Below are positions 1-6,772 of a stretch of 7,605 nt of DNA, piece by piece; positions within the stretch are counted from its first letter, which is position 1; every line of letters starts with the position of its first letter. Origin of the DNA: Methanomassiliicoccus sp. (GTDB lineage: Archaea; Thermoplasmatota; Thermoplasmata; Methanomassiliicoccales; JACIVX01); the NCBI GenBank assembly GCA_020725985.1, contig DYTM01000058.1, positions 1 through 7,605 on the forward strand. Reading direction: 5' to 3'. The notes below the pieces were generated by a model. It did no database searches and was not told the origin of the DNA. It worked only from the letters and a program-made list of their open reading frames with translations. A program made the translations under genes and the position numbers.

Positions 1-1330
1 GGTGGTCCGCCCCCCTCACCCCAACGGCGTAGGAGAGCGCCATCCCGTTGTACCCCCTCGGATCGTATCCCGGCGGCTCAAGGCCCTTGACGTGAACGGC
101 GATATTCTCTAGGCCGAGGGTCTTCGCGGCCGCTCTGACGCCGTCTGCGAGAATGTCGCCGAGGTCCTGCCTCTGCGCGATCATGTCCAGCAGCTTCATC
201 GCGACCTCCTCATCGCCGAACTTGATTGAGAATGAGGAATCCAGCTTCCCGAGCTCAAAGGCCCTCATCGCGAAGCCTATCACGTTCCCGGCAGTGATGG
301 TGTCCAAGCCGAGGTGGTCGCACATCTCGTTCGCTTTCGCGATCGCCTTTATGTCCCCGATGTCGCAGAGGCCGCCGAACGCGAATATGGTCTCGTATTC
401 CGGCCCTTCCACCGTGACCCCCCTGTACTTCCCGTCCTTGACCGAGGACATCTTGCCGCAAGCGATGGGGCAGTTCCAGCATGCCTTGTTCCGATCGAGG
501 ATCTCCTTCGCCATCGCGGGGGCGTTGATCCCTCCGTGCCCATCGAAATAACCCTTTTGCCAGTAGTGAGTCGGAAAGGCTCCGAGGGCGTTCCGAGCGT
601 TGACCATGGCAGGGGTTCCGAACTTGGTCATCGGACCATCCTTCGGTATGCGCGCCTGGACCTCCTTCACCACCGAGGCGAACTTGTCCTCGTCGGCCAG
701 CTCCACCTCCCCGGACCCGAGGAAGGCGATTGCCTTCAAGTTCTTCGATCCCATCACCGCCCCCGCTCCGGCCCTTCCCATCTGTCGATAATAGTCGTTG
801 CAGACGCATGCGAACCTTACCAGGTTCTCTCCGGCCGGCCCGATGGTCATGATCCTCGCCCTCTCCTCCCCCATTTCCTTCCGGACGGCGTCTTCCGTTT
901 CCATCGTGTTCTGGCCCCAGAGCCCTGAGGCGTCACGGAACGATATGGCGTCGTCGACGATGGTCAGATAGGTGGGAGACCGGGCCATGCCTTTGATGAT
1001 CACCGCGTCATATCCCGCTCTCTTGATGTGAGGGCCCAGGTGCCCGCCAGAGGATGATTCCCCCCAGATCTCCGTCAGAGGGGATCTGAAGAACGCGCCG
1101 AACCTGTTGGAGGTGGGCGCCCTCGTTCCTGTCAGGGGCCCGGTGGCGAGGACGAGAAGGTTCTGGGGGGAAAGCGGGTCCGTTCCCTGTTTCATCTCGT
1201 CCAGGAGGATTCTGGCACCGAGGCCCTTTCCCCCGATGCAGTTCCTCGCCATGTCCTTGTTCAATGGCACTGTCTTCGCTGACTTCGCCTCCAAATCCAC
1301 TCTCAGAATCCGACCAGCGTATCCGTGCAT
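1..1330 (-). CDS. aor: Aldehyde ferredoxin oxidoreductase family protein (C-terminus cut by window edge)
   Basis: The frame is open from an ATG at 1330 to position 1, giving 443 residues. Family members run to about 600, so roughly the last quarter is missing. These enzymes oxidise aldehydes to carboxylic acids in the cytoplasm, passing electrons to ferredoxin from a tungsten bis-pterin centre and a [4Fe-4S] cluster. Visible marks are the N-terminal start MHGYAGRILRVDL, the GGKGLGARIL segment (33-42), the ATGPLTGTRAPTSNRF stretch (62-77), the cluster motif CWNCPIAC (Cys 284, 287, 291) and the pterin-binding-like YDPRG..GMALSYA..RGADH near 422-443. The fourth cluster cysteine would lie beyond the edge. 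A G-rich ribosome site (GGGGGAT) ends four bases before the ATG. The gene lies 98 bases downstream of the RACo-like gene and may have its own promoter. Family membership is secure; the subfamily (AOR, FOR, GAPOR or another) and substrate are not decidable here. Confidence 0.93.
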   Translation of the reverse strand, partial: MHGYAGRILRVDLEAKSAKTVPLNKDMARNCIGGKGLGARILLDEMKQGTDPLSPQNLLVLATGPLTGTRAPTSNRFGAFFRSPLTEIWGESSSGGHLGPHIKRAGYDAVIIKGMARSPTYLTIVDDAISFRDASGLWGQNTMETEDAVRKEMGEERARIMTIGPAGENLVRFACVCNDYYRQMGRAGAGAVMGSKNLKAIAFLGSGEVELADEDKFASVVKEVQARIPKDGPMTKFGTPAMVNARNALGAFPTHYWQKGYFDGHGGINAPAMAKEILDRNKACWNCPIACGKMSSVKDGKYRGVTVEGPEYETIFAFGGLCDIGDIKAIAKANEMCDHLGLDTITAGNVIGFAMRAFELGKLDSSFSIKFGDEEVAMKLLDMIAQRQDLGDILADGVRAAAKTLGLENIAVHVKGLEPPGYDPRGYNGMALSYAVGVRGADH

Positions 1331-1370
1331 GGAATCCCCCTTCGATGGCTGTTTGGTGATTGGACCGGGT

Positions 1371-1390
1371 CTAAATTACCTCTTCCTTCC
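1371..1390 (-). promoter_or_regulatory. Possible promoter of the aldehyde oxidoreductase gene
   Basis: Read on the minus strand, a purine-rich run (GGAAGGAAGAGG) is followed by the AT-rich word TAATTTAG, about 40 bases before the ATG at 1330. This resembles an archaeal BRE plus TATA element, but the TATA match is weak. The 98-base spacer after the RACo-like stop codon leaves room for an independent promoter. Nothing else gene-like is seen in the spacer. Confidence 0.3.
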
Positions 1391-1429
1391 GCATGTCCCG
1401 CGCAATACGGTCAAAGGGAAACTGCTACC

Positions 1430-3292
1430 TCATCCCCTTCCCGTTTCGGAACAGACTGCGGGAAAAAGGGAAGTGTCCAGATGGGGAAAGAAGAGAGCCG
1501 AGTAGAACTTGTCTTCGAATCCCGGTTGAGCGGCCAGCTCGACGTACTCGATCTTCTCGGCGAGCACGCTCGCCTCATCCCGGACCCGCCTGTTCAGGAG
1601 GGCCATTTTGGCCCCTGTCCCCGCGGCGTTCCCGATGCCCTCTATCTTTTCTAGCGGGATATCCGGGAGAAGACCGATCATCCTCGCGCTCCGGGGATCC
1701 GCGTAGTTGCCGAACGCCCCGGCGAGATGAATGCGGTCGAGCGAGTCCCTGATGACCCCCATCCTCTCCATGAGAACTGTCGCACCGACGTACATCGCCG
1801 CCTTCGCGTACTGTATCTGGAGGATGTCGTTCTGGGTGATGACGATCGGCTCGCCGATGGCCGATTCCTTTTCCGTCGCGATCACGAACCGCGATTCCCC
1901 GTTCCTGACCAAGATTCTCGGGGAGTGGAGCTCCTCGACGATCCGCCCGGAGCTGTCCAGAATGCCGGTCCTGAACATCTCCGCCACCGCATCCAAAACG
2001 CCCGACCCGCACAGCCCCCTCGGCTTCGCCTTTCCGATCGTCGAGTAGGCAACATCCATGTCATCTGAAATGTAGAGATGATCGATCGCCCCCTCCGTCC
2101 CTCTCATCCCGAAACTGAGGTTCGCCCCCTCGAATGCCGGCCCGGCGGCGCAGGAGGTGCTCGCAATTCCTTTCGAGCAGACGAGGGATATCTCGCCGTT
2201 CGTTCCGATGTCCACGACGAGCCGCGGTCGGTCGGACTCGCCCCGCAATGACGCCATCAAGACAGCGACGTGGTCCGCTCCGACGAAACCGGCAATGTTG
2301 GGAAGGGTGTGGACGTATCCCTCGGGCAATACGTTGATGCCGAGATCAACCGACTTCGTATCGATCGCGTCAGTGACCACCGGAACGTACGGCGCGTGGG
2401 CGAGCGGAGAGGCATCCAGGCCGAGGAGCAGATGATGCATCGCGGTGTTGCCGACCGCGACCACCTCGTACACCTCCTTCGTTGAAATCCCGGCAGAGGA
2501 GCAACAGGCGTCGATTAGGTTGTTCACGCACTCGATGACGAGTGACTGGAGAATGGCGCCGCCATCCGGTCTCTCCATGGCGAAGGTGATTCTCGATATC
2601 ACGTCGTCTCCGTGTCCGATCTGGGGATTCATCTCCGAACGGACGCATATCTCCTTTCCGGAGCTCAGGTCCATCAGATACGCCACGATGGTCGTGGTTC
2701 CGATGTCAATTGCGACCCCGTTGTCACTCTTCGGTCCGGGAGCAGTGAGATCGATGACTTCGTTCCCCCTCAGCAGAATGGAGATTTCGTCGTGTGCCCG
2801 GAGGAGTTCTGACAGTGACCTGAGAACGCGCAAAGGGACGAAGAGTTTGCCCGAAGGGACGATGCCATCCAATGCCCTTTCCAGTCGCTCATAGTCTCCG
2901 ACCGGGAAATGGATGGAGGGTGGGAACACTTTCACCTGAACCCTCCTCAAGAGCGGATCCAGATCCACATCGACATCGGCCTTCTCTAGGATGAGCTGTC
3001 CCGCCCTGGCGAACTCTTCCGGAACCTCCGCAACGAGATCCCGGTCAACCTTGGTCCTGCACGCCAGCCTCACTCCCCGCTCCAGGTCCTTCGCAGGGAT
3101 GAGCTCCCTCTCCTCGTCTGTGATCGGGGCCACCTCCGAGGTGATGATCACCCTGCATCTGCCGCAGGTGCCCTTCCCTCCGCAGACGGAGTCGAGAGGG
3201 ACTCCCGCCCTGGCGGTGATCTCGGCGAGCGTCTCGCCCTCCCTGACGGATTCGACCGTCCTACCAGTGGGCTCGAAGCGGACTTTGGGCAT
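1430..3292 (-). CDS. RACo-like reductive activator: [2Fe-2S] ferredoxin domain plus ASKHA ATPase domain
   Basis: This 620-residue protein matches the RACo/RamA-like family (DUF4445 type), which uses ATP to drive low-potential reduction of Co(II) corrinoid proteins back to active Co(I) for methyl transfer. The N-terminus is a plant-type ferredoxin domain with C37-x5-C43-x2-C46 and C78. A linker region follows (about 95-190). The ASKHA fold then shows a first phosphate loop AIDIGTTT (194-201), VAVGNTAMHH (278-287), a second loop DIGTNGEI (361-368), the family-typical AGPAFEGANLSFGMRGTEGA (383-402) and HLAGAFGNY (522-530). The length equals that of typical full-length members and no key residue is obviously missing. 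The ATG at 3292 is preceded by GGTG. The gene begins 17 bases after the Lrp-type regulator stops, so the two are probably co-transcribed. No corrinoid protein or methyltransferase gene is visible in the window, so its partner is unknown. Confidence 0.92.
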   Translation of the reverse strand: MPKVRFEPTGRTVESVREGETLAEITARAGVPLDSVCGGKGTCGRCRVIITSEVAPITDEERELIPAKDLERGVRLACRTKVDRDLVAEVPEEFARAGQLILEKADVDVDLDPLLRRVQVKVFPPSIHFPVGDYERLERALDGIVPSGKLFVPLRVLRSLSELLRAHDEISILLRGNEVIDLTAPGPKSDNGVAIDIGTTTIVAYLMDLSSGKEICVRSEMNPQIGHGDDVISRITFAMERPDGGAILQSLVIECVNNLIDACCSSAGISTKEVYEVVAVGNTAMHHLLLGLDASPLAHAPYVPVVTDAIDTKSVDLGINVLPEGYVHTLPNIAGFVGADHVAVLMASLRGESDRPRLVVDIGTNGEISLVCSKGIASTSCAAGPAFEGANLSFGMRGTEGAIDHLYISDDMDVAYSTIGKAKPRGLCGSGVLDAVAEMFRTGILDSSGRIVEELHSPRILVRNGESRFVIATEKESAIGEPIVITQNDILQIQYAKAAMYVGATVLMERMGVIRDSLDRIHLAGAFGNYADPRSARMIGLLPDIPLEKIEGIGNAAGTGAKMALLNRRVRDEASVLAEKIEYVELAAQPGFEDKFYSALFFPHLDTSLFPAVCSETGRG

Positions 3293-3309
3293 GACACCAT
3301 CCGAGGAGA

Positions 3310-3771
3310 CTAGAAGTAGTGACGGTATATGCTGTATATCTCAGTTATCTGGCTTATCTCGTACGAGGCGAAGCACCGATTGCTGATGATCATCTCCCGA
3401 ATGAGTCTCTCGGCCTCCTTGGGAGTCTCCGCGTGAAAGAGGAGAATGGCGCTGAATGATCCGATCCCGGAGAACACCTGGATCGTTGCGGGATGACTCT
3501 TCAAGTCCCTAATGATTTTCTCGTGCTCCTGGGGGGACAACCCCGTGTCGAACTTCAGAACGACGGAGTAGATGAGGTCTCCGAGTCTGTCGTAGTAGAT
3601 AAGGTTCGCTTTCTGGAGCACCTTCAGGTCCCTCAGCCTTTCTATTCTATATCCCACCGACCTGCTCGTCATCCCCATCTTCTCGGCGATCCTCTCATAG
3701 GTCCAGTCTGGGTTGTTGGCTAGCATGATTAGAAGTTCCTTGTCCTTGGCATCCAGTCGCTCTCTGGTCAT
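3310..3771 (-). CDS. Lrp/AsnC family transcriptional regulator
   Basis: The 153-residue product has the two-domain layout and length of an Lrp/AsnC (feast/famine) regulator. An N-terminal winged helix-turn-helix (about 6-55) includes the typical LDAKDKELL start and the recognition-helix region MTSRSVGYRIERL. A C-terminal RAM ligand-binding and oligomerisation domain (about 64-145) carries the glycine-containing SGIGSFSAILLF strand-turn segment. Such proteins bind DNA as dimers or higher oligomers and respond to amino acids or other small metabolites. The ATG at 3771 has a strong site, GGGGTGA, four bases upstream. An inverted repeat at 3781-3798 just upstream suggests autoregulation. The close downstream RACo-like gene is the obvious local target through co-transcription; the divergent CobW gene is another candidate. 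The ligand cannot be read from the sequence. Confidence 0.93.
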   Translation of the reverse strand: MTRERLDAKDKELLIMLANNPDWTYERIAEKMGMTSRSVGYRIERLRDLKVLQKANLIYYDRLGDLIYSVVLKFDTGLSPQEHEKIIRDLKSHPATIQVFSGIGSFSAILLFHAETPKEAERLIREMIISNRCFASYEISQITEIYSIYRHYF

Positions 3772-3780
3772 CGCGTCACC

Positions 3781-3798
3781 CCAATCGCATACGATTGG
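3781..3798. promoter_or_regulatory. Inverted repeat, candidate Lrp-type operator
   Basis: CCAATCG-CATA-CGATTGG is a perfect inverted repeat with 7-base arms and a 4-base centre. It lies between the minus-strand TATA element (3819-3830) and the regulator's ATG, covering the expected transcription start near 3798 and touching the first two Gs of the ribosome site. A protein bound here would block transcription of the regulator, fitting autoregulation. As RNA it could instead form a small hairpin next to the ribosome site. Confidence 0.5.
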
Positions 3799-3818
3799 AT
3801 TCGCTTATTGATTGTGGC

Positions 3819-3830
3819 ACTTATAAGTAT
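3819..3830 (-). promoter_or_regulatory. TATA element of the Lrp/AsnC regulator gene
   Basis: On the minus strand the sequence reads ATACTTATAAGT, an AT-rich TATA-like element containing the perfect palindrome ACTTATAAGT (3819-3828). Transcription starting about 25 bases downstream would begin near 3798, giving a leader of about 27 bases before the ATG at 3771. Because of the palindrome, the element could also be read on the plus strand. Confidence 0.45.
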
Positions 3831-3993
3831 ATTGTATTGCACAACTTTGGGGAGGTCGGTTTCGTCATTTGGCACGGAACAAGAAGATTCTCCATGCAAT
3901 ATGAGCGCGGGGGGGAATGCAAATGGAAATCGAGTTCACATTCCAGATGTCCCACTTCCAACACATGTCCCCTGTCCGAGCCAATCGAATTTA

Positions 3994-4008
3994 GGGAAAT
4001 TATATTTA
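3994..4008 (+). promoter_or_regulatory. BRE/TATA element of the CobW gene
   Basis: GGGAAAT followed by TATATTTA is the best archaeal TATA-box match in the divergent region, with a purine-rich BRE-like stretch just before it. The expected start point is near 4030, about 35 bases before the ATG at 4064. This argues against an in-frame GTG at 4025 as the translation start. A copy of CCAATCG lies just upstream at 3981-3987. Confidence 0.5.
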
Positions 4009-4063
4009 TGTGTGATAGTGTAAAGTGCAACGCCAAATCGCAAATCGGAGCACGGGTGCTACA

Positions 4064-4666
4064 ATGGACCTTATTGTCATGGCGGGATTCCTTGGATCGG
4101 GAAAGACGACGATGATACTGTCGACGATCTCAAGACTGATCGAGAGCGCTAGTAAGAAAGTCGTTGTCATCGTCAACGATTTCGGCAAGATCGGCATCGA
4201 TGGAAAGGTCATGGAGAAATACGGGTTGAAGGTCCAGGAGCTTGCCAGCGGCTGCATATGCTGCACCCTCGGACCGGACTTCATATCCACCCTGAAGACT
4301 GTCGCGACGAACTTCTCCCCCGATCTCGTCCTCGTCGAGCCCACGGGCATCGCGGATCCGCAGGCGATCCTGAACTCGCTGGAATACTACAACGGCCCGA
4401 CCGTCTCGAGAACGAAGGTGGCTGTCATCGTGGACTCGGTCAGGTTCTCGATCATCGCCCGCGCCCTCGAGAGGCCTCTCAGGGCCCAGGTGAAGGCGGC
4501 GGATGTTGTCATATTGAACAAGATCGACGCTATCGACCAGGGGGAGCTTCGCAAGATTGAGAAGGCTGTTCGGGAGATGGGAGCGGACGGATCAATCGTG
4601 GCCGCTTCGGCCACTGAGGGCACGAATCTTGACCGAGTCGTGGAAGCACTGGTGAGCCGATGTTGA
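4064..4666 (+). CDS. CobW/COG0523-type metallochaperone GTPase, GTPase domain only
   Basis: The 200-residue product is a G3E-class GTPase of the CobW/COG0523 family, whose members use GTP hydrolysis to deliver metals (cobalt, zinc, nickel or iron, depending on subgroup) to target proteins. Motifs in order are the Walker A loop GFLGSGKTT (8-16), VNDFGKIGID (37-46), the metal-binding GCICC (Cys 64, 66, 67), VEPTG (91-95), NKID (152-155) and ASATEG (181-186). Typical family members are 300-400 residues with a CobW C-terminal domain and often a histidine-rich stretch; both are absent here. The next gene overlaps by 7 bases and supplies a His-rich tail. The ATG at 4064 is chosen because GGGTG lies five bases upstream and the GTG at 4025 falls at or before the expected transcript start. 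The metal served is not determined; the divergent RACo-like gene makes a corrinoid link possible. Confidence 0.9.
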   Translation: MDLIVMAGFLGSGKTTMILSTISRLIESASKKVVVIVNDFGKIGIDGKVMEKYGLKVQELASGCICCTLGPDFISTLKTVATNFSPDLVLVEPTGIADPQAILNSLEYYNGPTVSRTKVAVIVDSVRFSIIARALERPLRAQVKAADVVILNKIDAIDQGELRKIEKAVREMGADGSIVAASATEGTNLDRVVEALVSRC

Positions 4667-5136
4667 CCCCCGACTTCTCAGCATATGCGGCCAGAGTGAG
4701 CCTGATCTTCGACAAGCCCAGGACTGGTTCCGAGCTTCAGCGGATCGTTGAGACCCTGATGTCAAGGACGGCCGTCGAATGCGTCGAGGCCGGCGCCACC
4801 CTCATCGGGCACATCAAGTGCATCGCCGAGACGAAGGAGGGCGGGCACATGACATGTAGCGTCACTGACATGGATGGAAAGGCGAGATGCAGGGGGGACA
4901 TGGGTAGGAAGTCAGAAGGAGTCGACATCGTGATCAACATCCTGCTGTACGGGCTCGACCGATCCGCCGTCGAGGAAGCGTTCGATCACACCCTTCACCA
5001 TGAGATGGAAGAGGAAGGCGCCCGAATAGGAGTCGAGGACCTCGATCTGCATGATCATGTTCACGAGCACGATCATGAACCCGCTGAGGAGCACTCGGAC
5101 AATCACGCTCACGACGACCACGATCATGATCACTGA
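4660..5136 (+). CDS. Histidine-rich putative metal-binding partner of the CobW-type GTPase
   Basis: I do not recognise a named family for this 158-residue protein. Its ATG lies inside the last codons of the CobW-type gene, with GGTGA four bases upstream, so translation is probably coupled. The core (about 10-115) contains the paired motifs H51-x2-C54 and H63-x2-C66, further cysteines at 41 and 77, and HTLHH at 110-114. The tail from 131 has eleven histidines in 28 residues, alternating with Asp and Glu, as in the metal-storage stretches of COG0523, HypB and UreE proteins. No signal peptide or membrane segment is visible, so it is probably cytoplasmic. I infer that it holds metal for, or receives it from, the GTPase. 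An 11-base direct repeat, CACGATCATGA at 5068 and 5119, reflects the HD-rich coding. The core could be a diverged C-terminal CobW domain. Confidence 0.85.
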   Translation: MLTPDFSAYAARVSLIFDKPRTGSELQRIVETLMSRTAVECVEAGATLIGHIKCIAETKEGGHMTCSVTDMDGKARCRGDMGRKSEGVDIVINILLYGLDRSAVEEAFDHTLHHEMEEEGARIGVEDLDLHDHVHEHDHEPAEEHSDNHAHDDHDHDH

Positions 5137-5189
5137 CCTTGACCGGTCGTCCAGTTCCTGATCAGAGGACAGTTTGCGATACTCAAAGT

Positions 5190-5207
5190 CTTTTCTTCTG
5201 TGAAAAG
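5190..5207. repeat. Short inverted repeat between the His-rich gene and the radical SAM gene
   Basis: CTTTTC-TTCTGT-GAAAAG has 6-base arms and a 6-base centre. It lies about 50 bases after the His-rich gene stops. Its pyrimidine-rich left arm could act as an archaeal termination signal. Its right arm runs into an AT-rich word (AGTAATAAATAC, 5207-5218), so it could equally be an operator beside an alternative promoter. Confidence 0.3.
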
Positions 5208-5255
5208 TAATAAATACAGTGACATCCAGTAGTCCAACTGCAGTCCATGGATTGC

Positions 5256-5263
5256 CTTTAAAT
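5256..5263 (+). promoter_or_regulatory. Candidate TATA box of the radical SAM gene
   Basis: CTTTAAAT fits the archaeal TATA consensus. A start about 25 bases downstream, near 5285, would leave a leader of nearly 40 bases before the ATG at 5324. A second candidate, AGTAATAAATAC at 5207-5218, lies further upstream. Either would make the radical SAM gene transcriptionally separate from the CobW pair. Confidence 0.4.
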
Positions 5264-5323
5264 CTCAGGGAAGGCATTGCGGGGGGCATCGAAAACCTGC
5301 TTCGTCTCCGGAGATGGGTTTGA

Positions 5324-6763
5324 ATGAAGACTGGCACGAGCGTGCAAGTTCTCAAGACGGTGATTGGAAACCCCGTAACGAGGAAGGTTCTGGCGGGGAT
5401 GAGCAAGTATTGCGAGACCGACGGCAAGAATCGGCTCGAAGTGGCGCTCGAACTCTATGTGGGAGACAGGGAAGACGCCTGCACATTCTGCAAGCTGGCG
5501 GAGAAGCCATTGGCCTCAGTCCTGAGGAGGGGGGCGAGATCATTCGGCGTCACGGAGGAGGAATTGAGGAAGTTCTTCCGAGATCCCTATTGGCGCAAAG
5601 GCCTGGCATGCGTGGTCAGGGGGGTGGCGGAATTCGGCATCCGAAGGCCGTTCGTCCCTGGGGCCCCCTTCCAGGTGGTCTGGGATGTCACCTATGCCTG
5701 CAATCTCAAGTGCCAGCACTGCTATGCAGGGGCAGGGAAGGTCCGAGAGGACGAGCTCTCGCATGAGGAGGCAATCCGGGTCGTCGACAGCCTGGCGAAG
5801 ATGGGGATGCCGATTCTGGCCTTGTCCGGGGGAGAACCTCTCGTCCGGAGTGACATACTCGATCTGGCTCGGAGGGCTGCCGACCGGGGGATGTATGTCT
5901 CGATCGCGACGAACGGGACCCTGGTCACGAAGGAGAAGGCAAAGGAGATGTCCAAAGCAGGGGTCAGGTACCTGCAGATAAGCCTCGATGGTGCCGATGC
6001 CCAGACCCATGACAGCTTCCGGGGCATTCCGGGCACCTTCGACCGGACGATCCGCGGAATCAGGAACGCCGTCGCCGAAGGCTTCTTCGTCAACATCGCC
6101 ACCACCGCGACAAAGAAGAACCTCGAGCAGATCCCGAAGATCATAGATCTCTGCAGCGATCTCGGGGTGAACTGGTTCATGGCCTACAATTTCGTCCCTA
6201 CTGGCCGCGGGAAGTCCATTCACGACAACGACCTCTCCCCGGAGGAGAGGGAGCAGCTTCTCACGATGCTCTTCTCCCGGATGAAAGAGGTGGACGTCGA
6301 GCTCCTCACAACCGCCCCTCAGTACGCACGGGTCGCCCTTCAGAACTGCGGGGACAACGGACCGATCGTCGTCCCCACTCACTTCTCGAACCCGGAGGTG
6401 GATGGTTCCCTGTACAACCTCACCGAGTTCATCGGGGGCTGCGGCGCTGGAAGGTTCTACATGGCCATCCGGGCGAACGGGGACATCGAGCCGTGCGTCT
6501 TCTTCCCCTACACCGTCGGTAACGTCCGAAAGGACGACATCCAGGAGATTTGGCTACGGAATCCAGTATTCGAGGATCTCAGGAACAAGGACATACTCAA
6601 GGGGAACTGCGGCTCCTGCGAGTACAGGTACCACTGCGGTGGCTGCAGGGCAAGGGCCTATGGCTATTTCGGTGACTACCTTGCCCCAGATCCAGGCTGC
6701 ATCAATAACGTCGACGTGTACAGGGAGATGGTGGCGAAGATTCCGATCGTCGTGTCTGAGTGA
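5324..6763 (+). CDS. Radical SAM/SPASM domain enzyme, maturase-like
   Basis: This 479-residue protein has a radical SAM core with C126-x3-C130-x2-C133 binding the SAM-coordinating [4Fe-4S] cluster, and SGGEPL (168-173) contacting SAM. A C-terminal SPASM domain has C373-x12-G-x4-C391, then C429-x2-C432-x5-C438-x2-C441 and C459, enough for two auxiliary clusters. SPASM enzymes mostly modify peptides or proteins; others act in heme synthesis (AhbC/NirJ type) or as tungsten-enzyme cofactor maturases. An N-terminal region of about 110 residues precedes the core and has its own cysteines (30, 53, 56, 96), including CTFC. I do not recognise it as a named domain. GGAGATG lies seven bases before the ATG at 5324. 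The small gene that follows starts within ten bases, so the two form a likely operon. The substrate is unknown; the neighbouring small protein and the oxidoreductase are both candidates. Confidence 0.9.
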   Translation: MKTGTSVQVLKTVIGNPVTRKVLAGMSKYCETDGKNRLEVALELYVGDREDACTFCKLAEKPLASVLRRGARSFGVTEEELRKFFRDPYWRKGLACVVRGVAEFGIRRPFVPGAPFQVVWDVTYACNLKCQHCYAGAGKVREDELSHEEAIRVVDSLAKMGMPILALSGGEPLVRSDILDLARRAADRGMYVSIATNGTLVTKEKAKEMSKAGVRYLQISLDGADAQTHDSFRGIPGTFDRTIRGIRNAVAEGFFVNIATTATKKNLEQIPKIIDLCSDLGVNWFMAYNFVPTGRGKSIHDNDLSPEEREQLLTMLFSRMKEVDVELLTTAPQYARVALQNCGDNGPIVVPTHFSNPEVDGSLYNLTEFIGGCGAGRFYMAIRANGDIEPCVFFPYTVGNVRKDDIQEIWLRNPVFEDLRNKDILKGNCGSCEYRYHCGGCRARAYGYFGDYLAPDPGCINNVDVYREMVAKIPIVVSE

Positions 6764-6772
6764 GGGATGCAA

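Noticed and set aside
255..809. Open frames of 60-200 residues across 153-928 on both strands, other than the aldehyde oxidoreductase frame.
   Set aside because: Arg/Pro/Gly-rich or low-complexity products typical of shadow frames in GC-rich DNA. The minus-strand oxidoreductase frame covers the whole stretch and has clear family motifs.
3949..3977. Repeated TGTCC words (about 3949, 3967 and 3973) upstream of the CobW TATA box.
   Set aside because: Short, unevenly spaced and not palindromic; not distinguishable from chance.
4025..4063. GTG at 4025 as the start of the CobW gene.
   Set aside because: It falls at or before the expected transcript start and lacks a ribosome site, while the ATG at 4064 has GGGTG at good spacing and places the Walker A loop at the usual distance from the N-terminus.
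3795..4115. Plus- and minus-strand open frames of 71-106 residues in the divergent intergenic region.
   Set aside because: No family resemblance, no good ribosome site, and they overlap TATA elements and the start of the CobW gene.
5137..5323. A possible additional small gene or RNA between the His-rich gene and the radical SAM gene.
   Set aside because: No convincing frame with a ribosome site, and no tRNA-like or strongly folded element. The region holds only promoter-like words and a short inverted repeat.
5540..6382. 280-residue minus-strand open frame opposite the radical SAM gene.
   Set aside because: It lies antisense within a gene with complete radical SAM and SPASM motifs and shows no recognisable domain; it is a codon-bias shadow.
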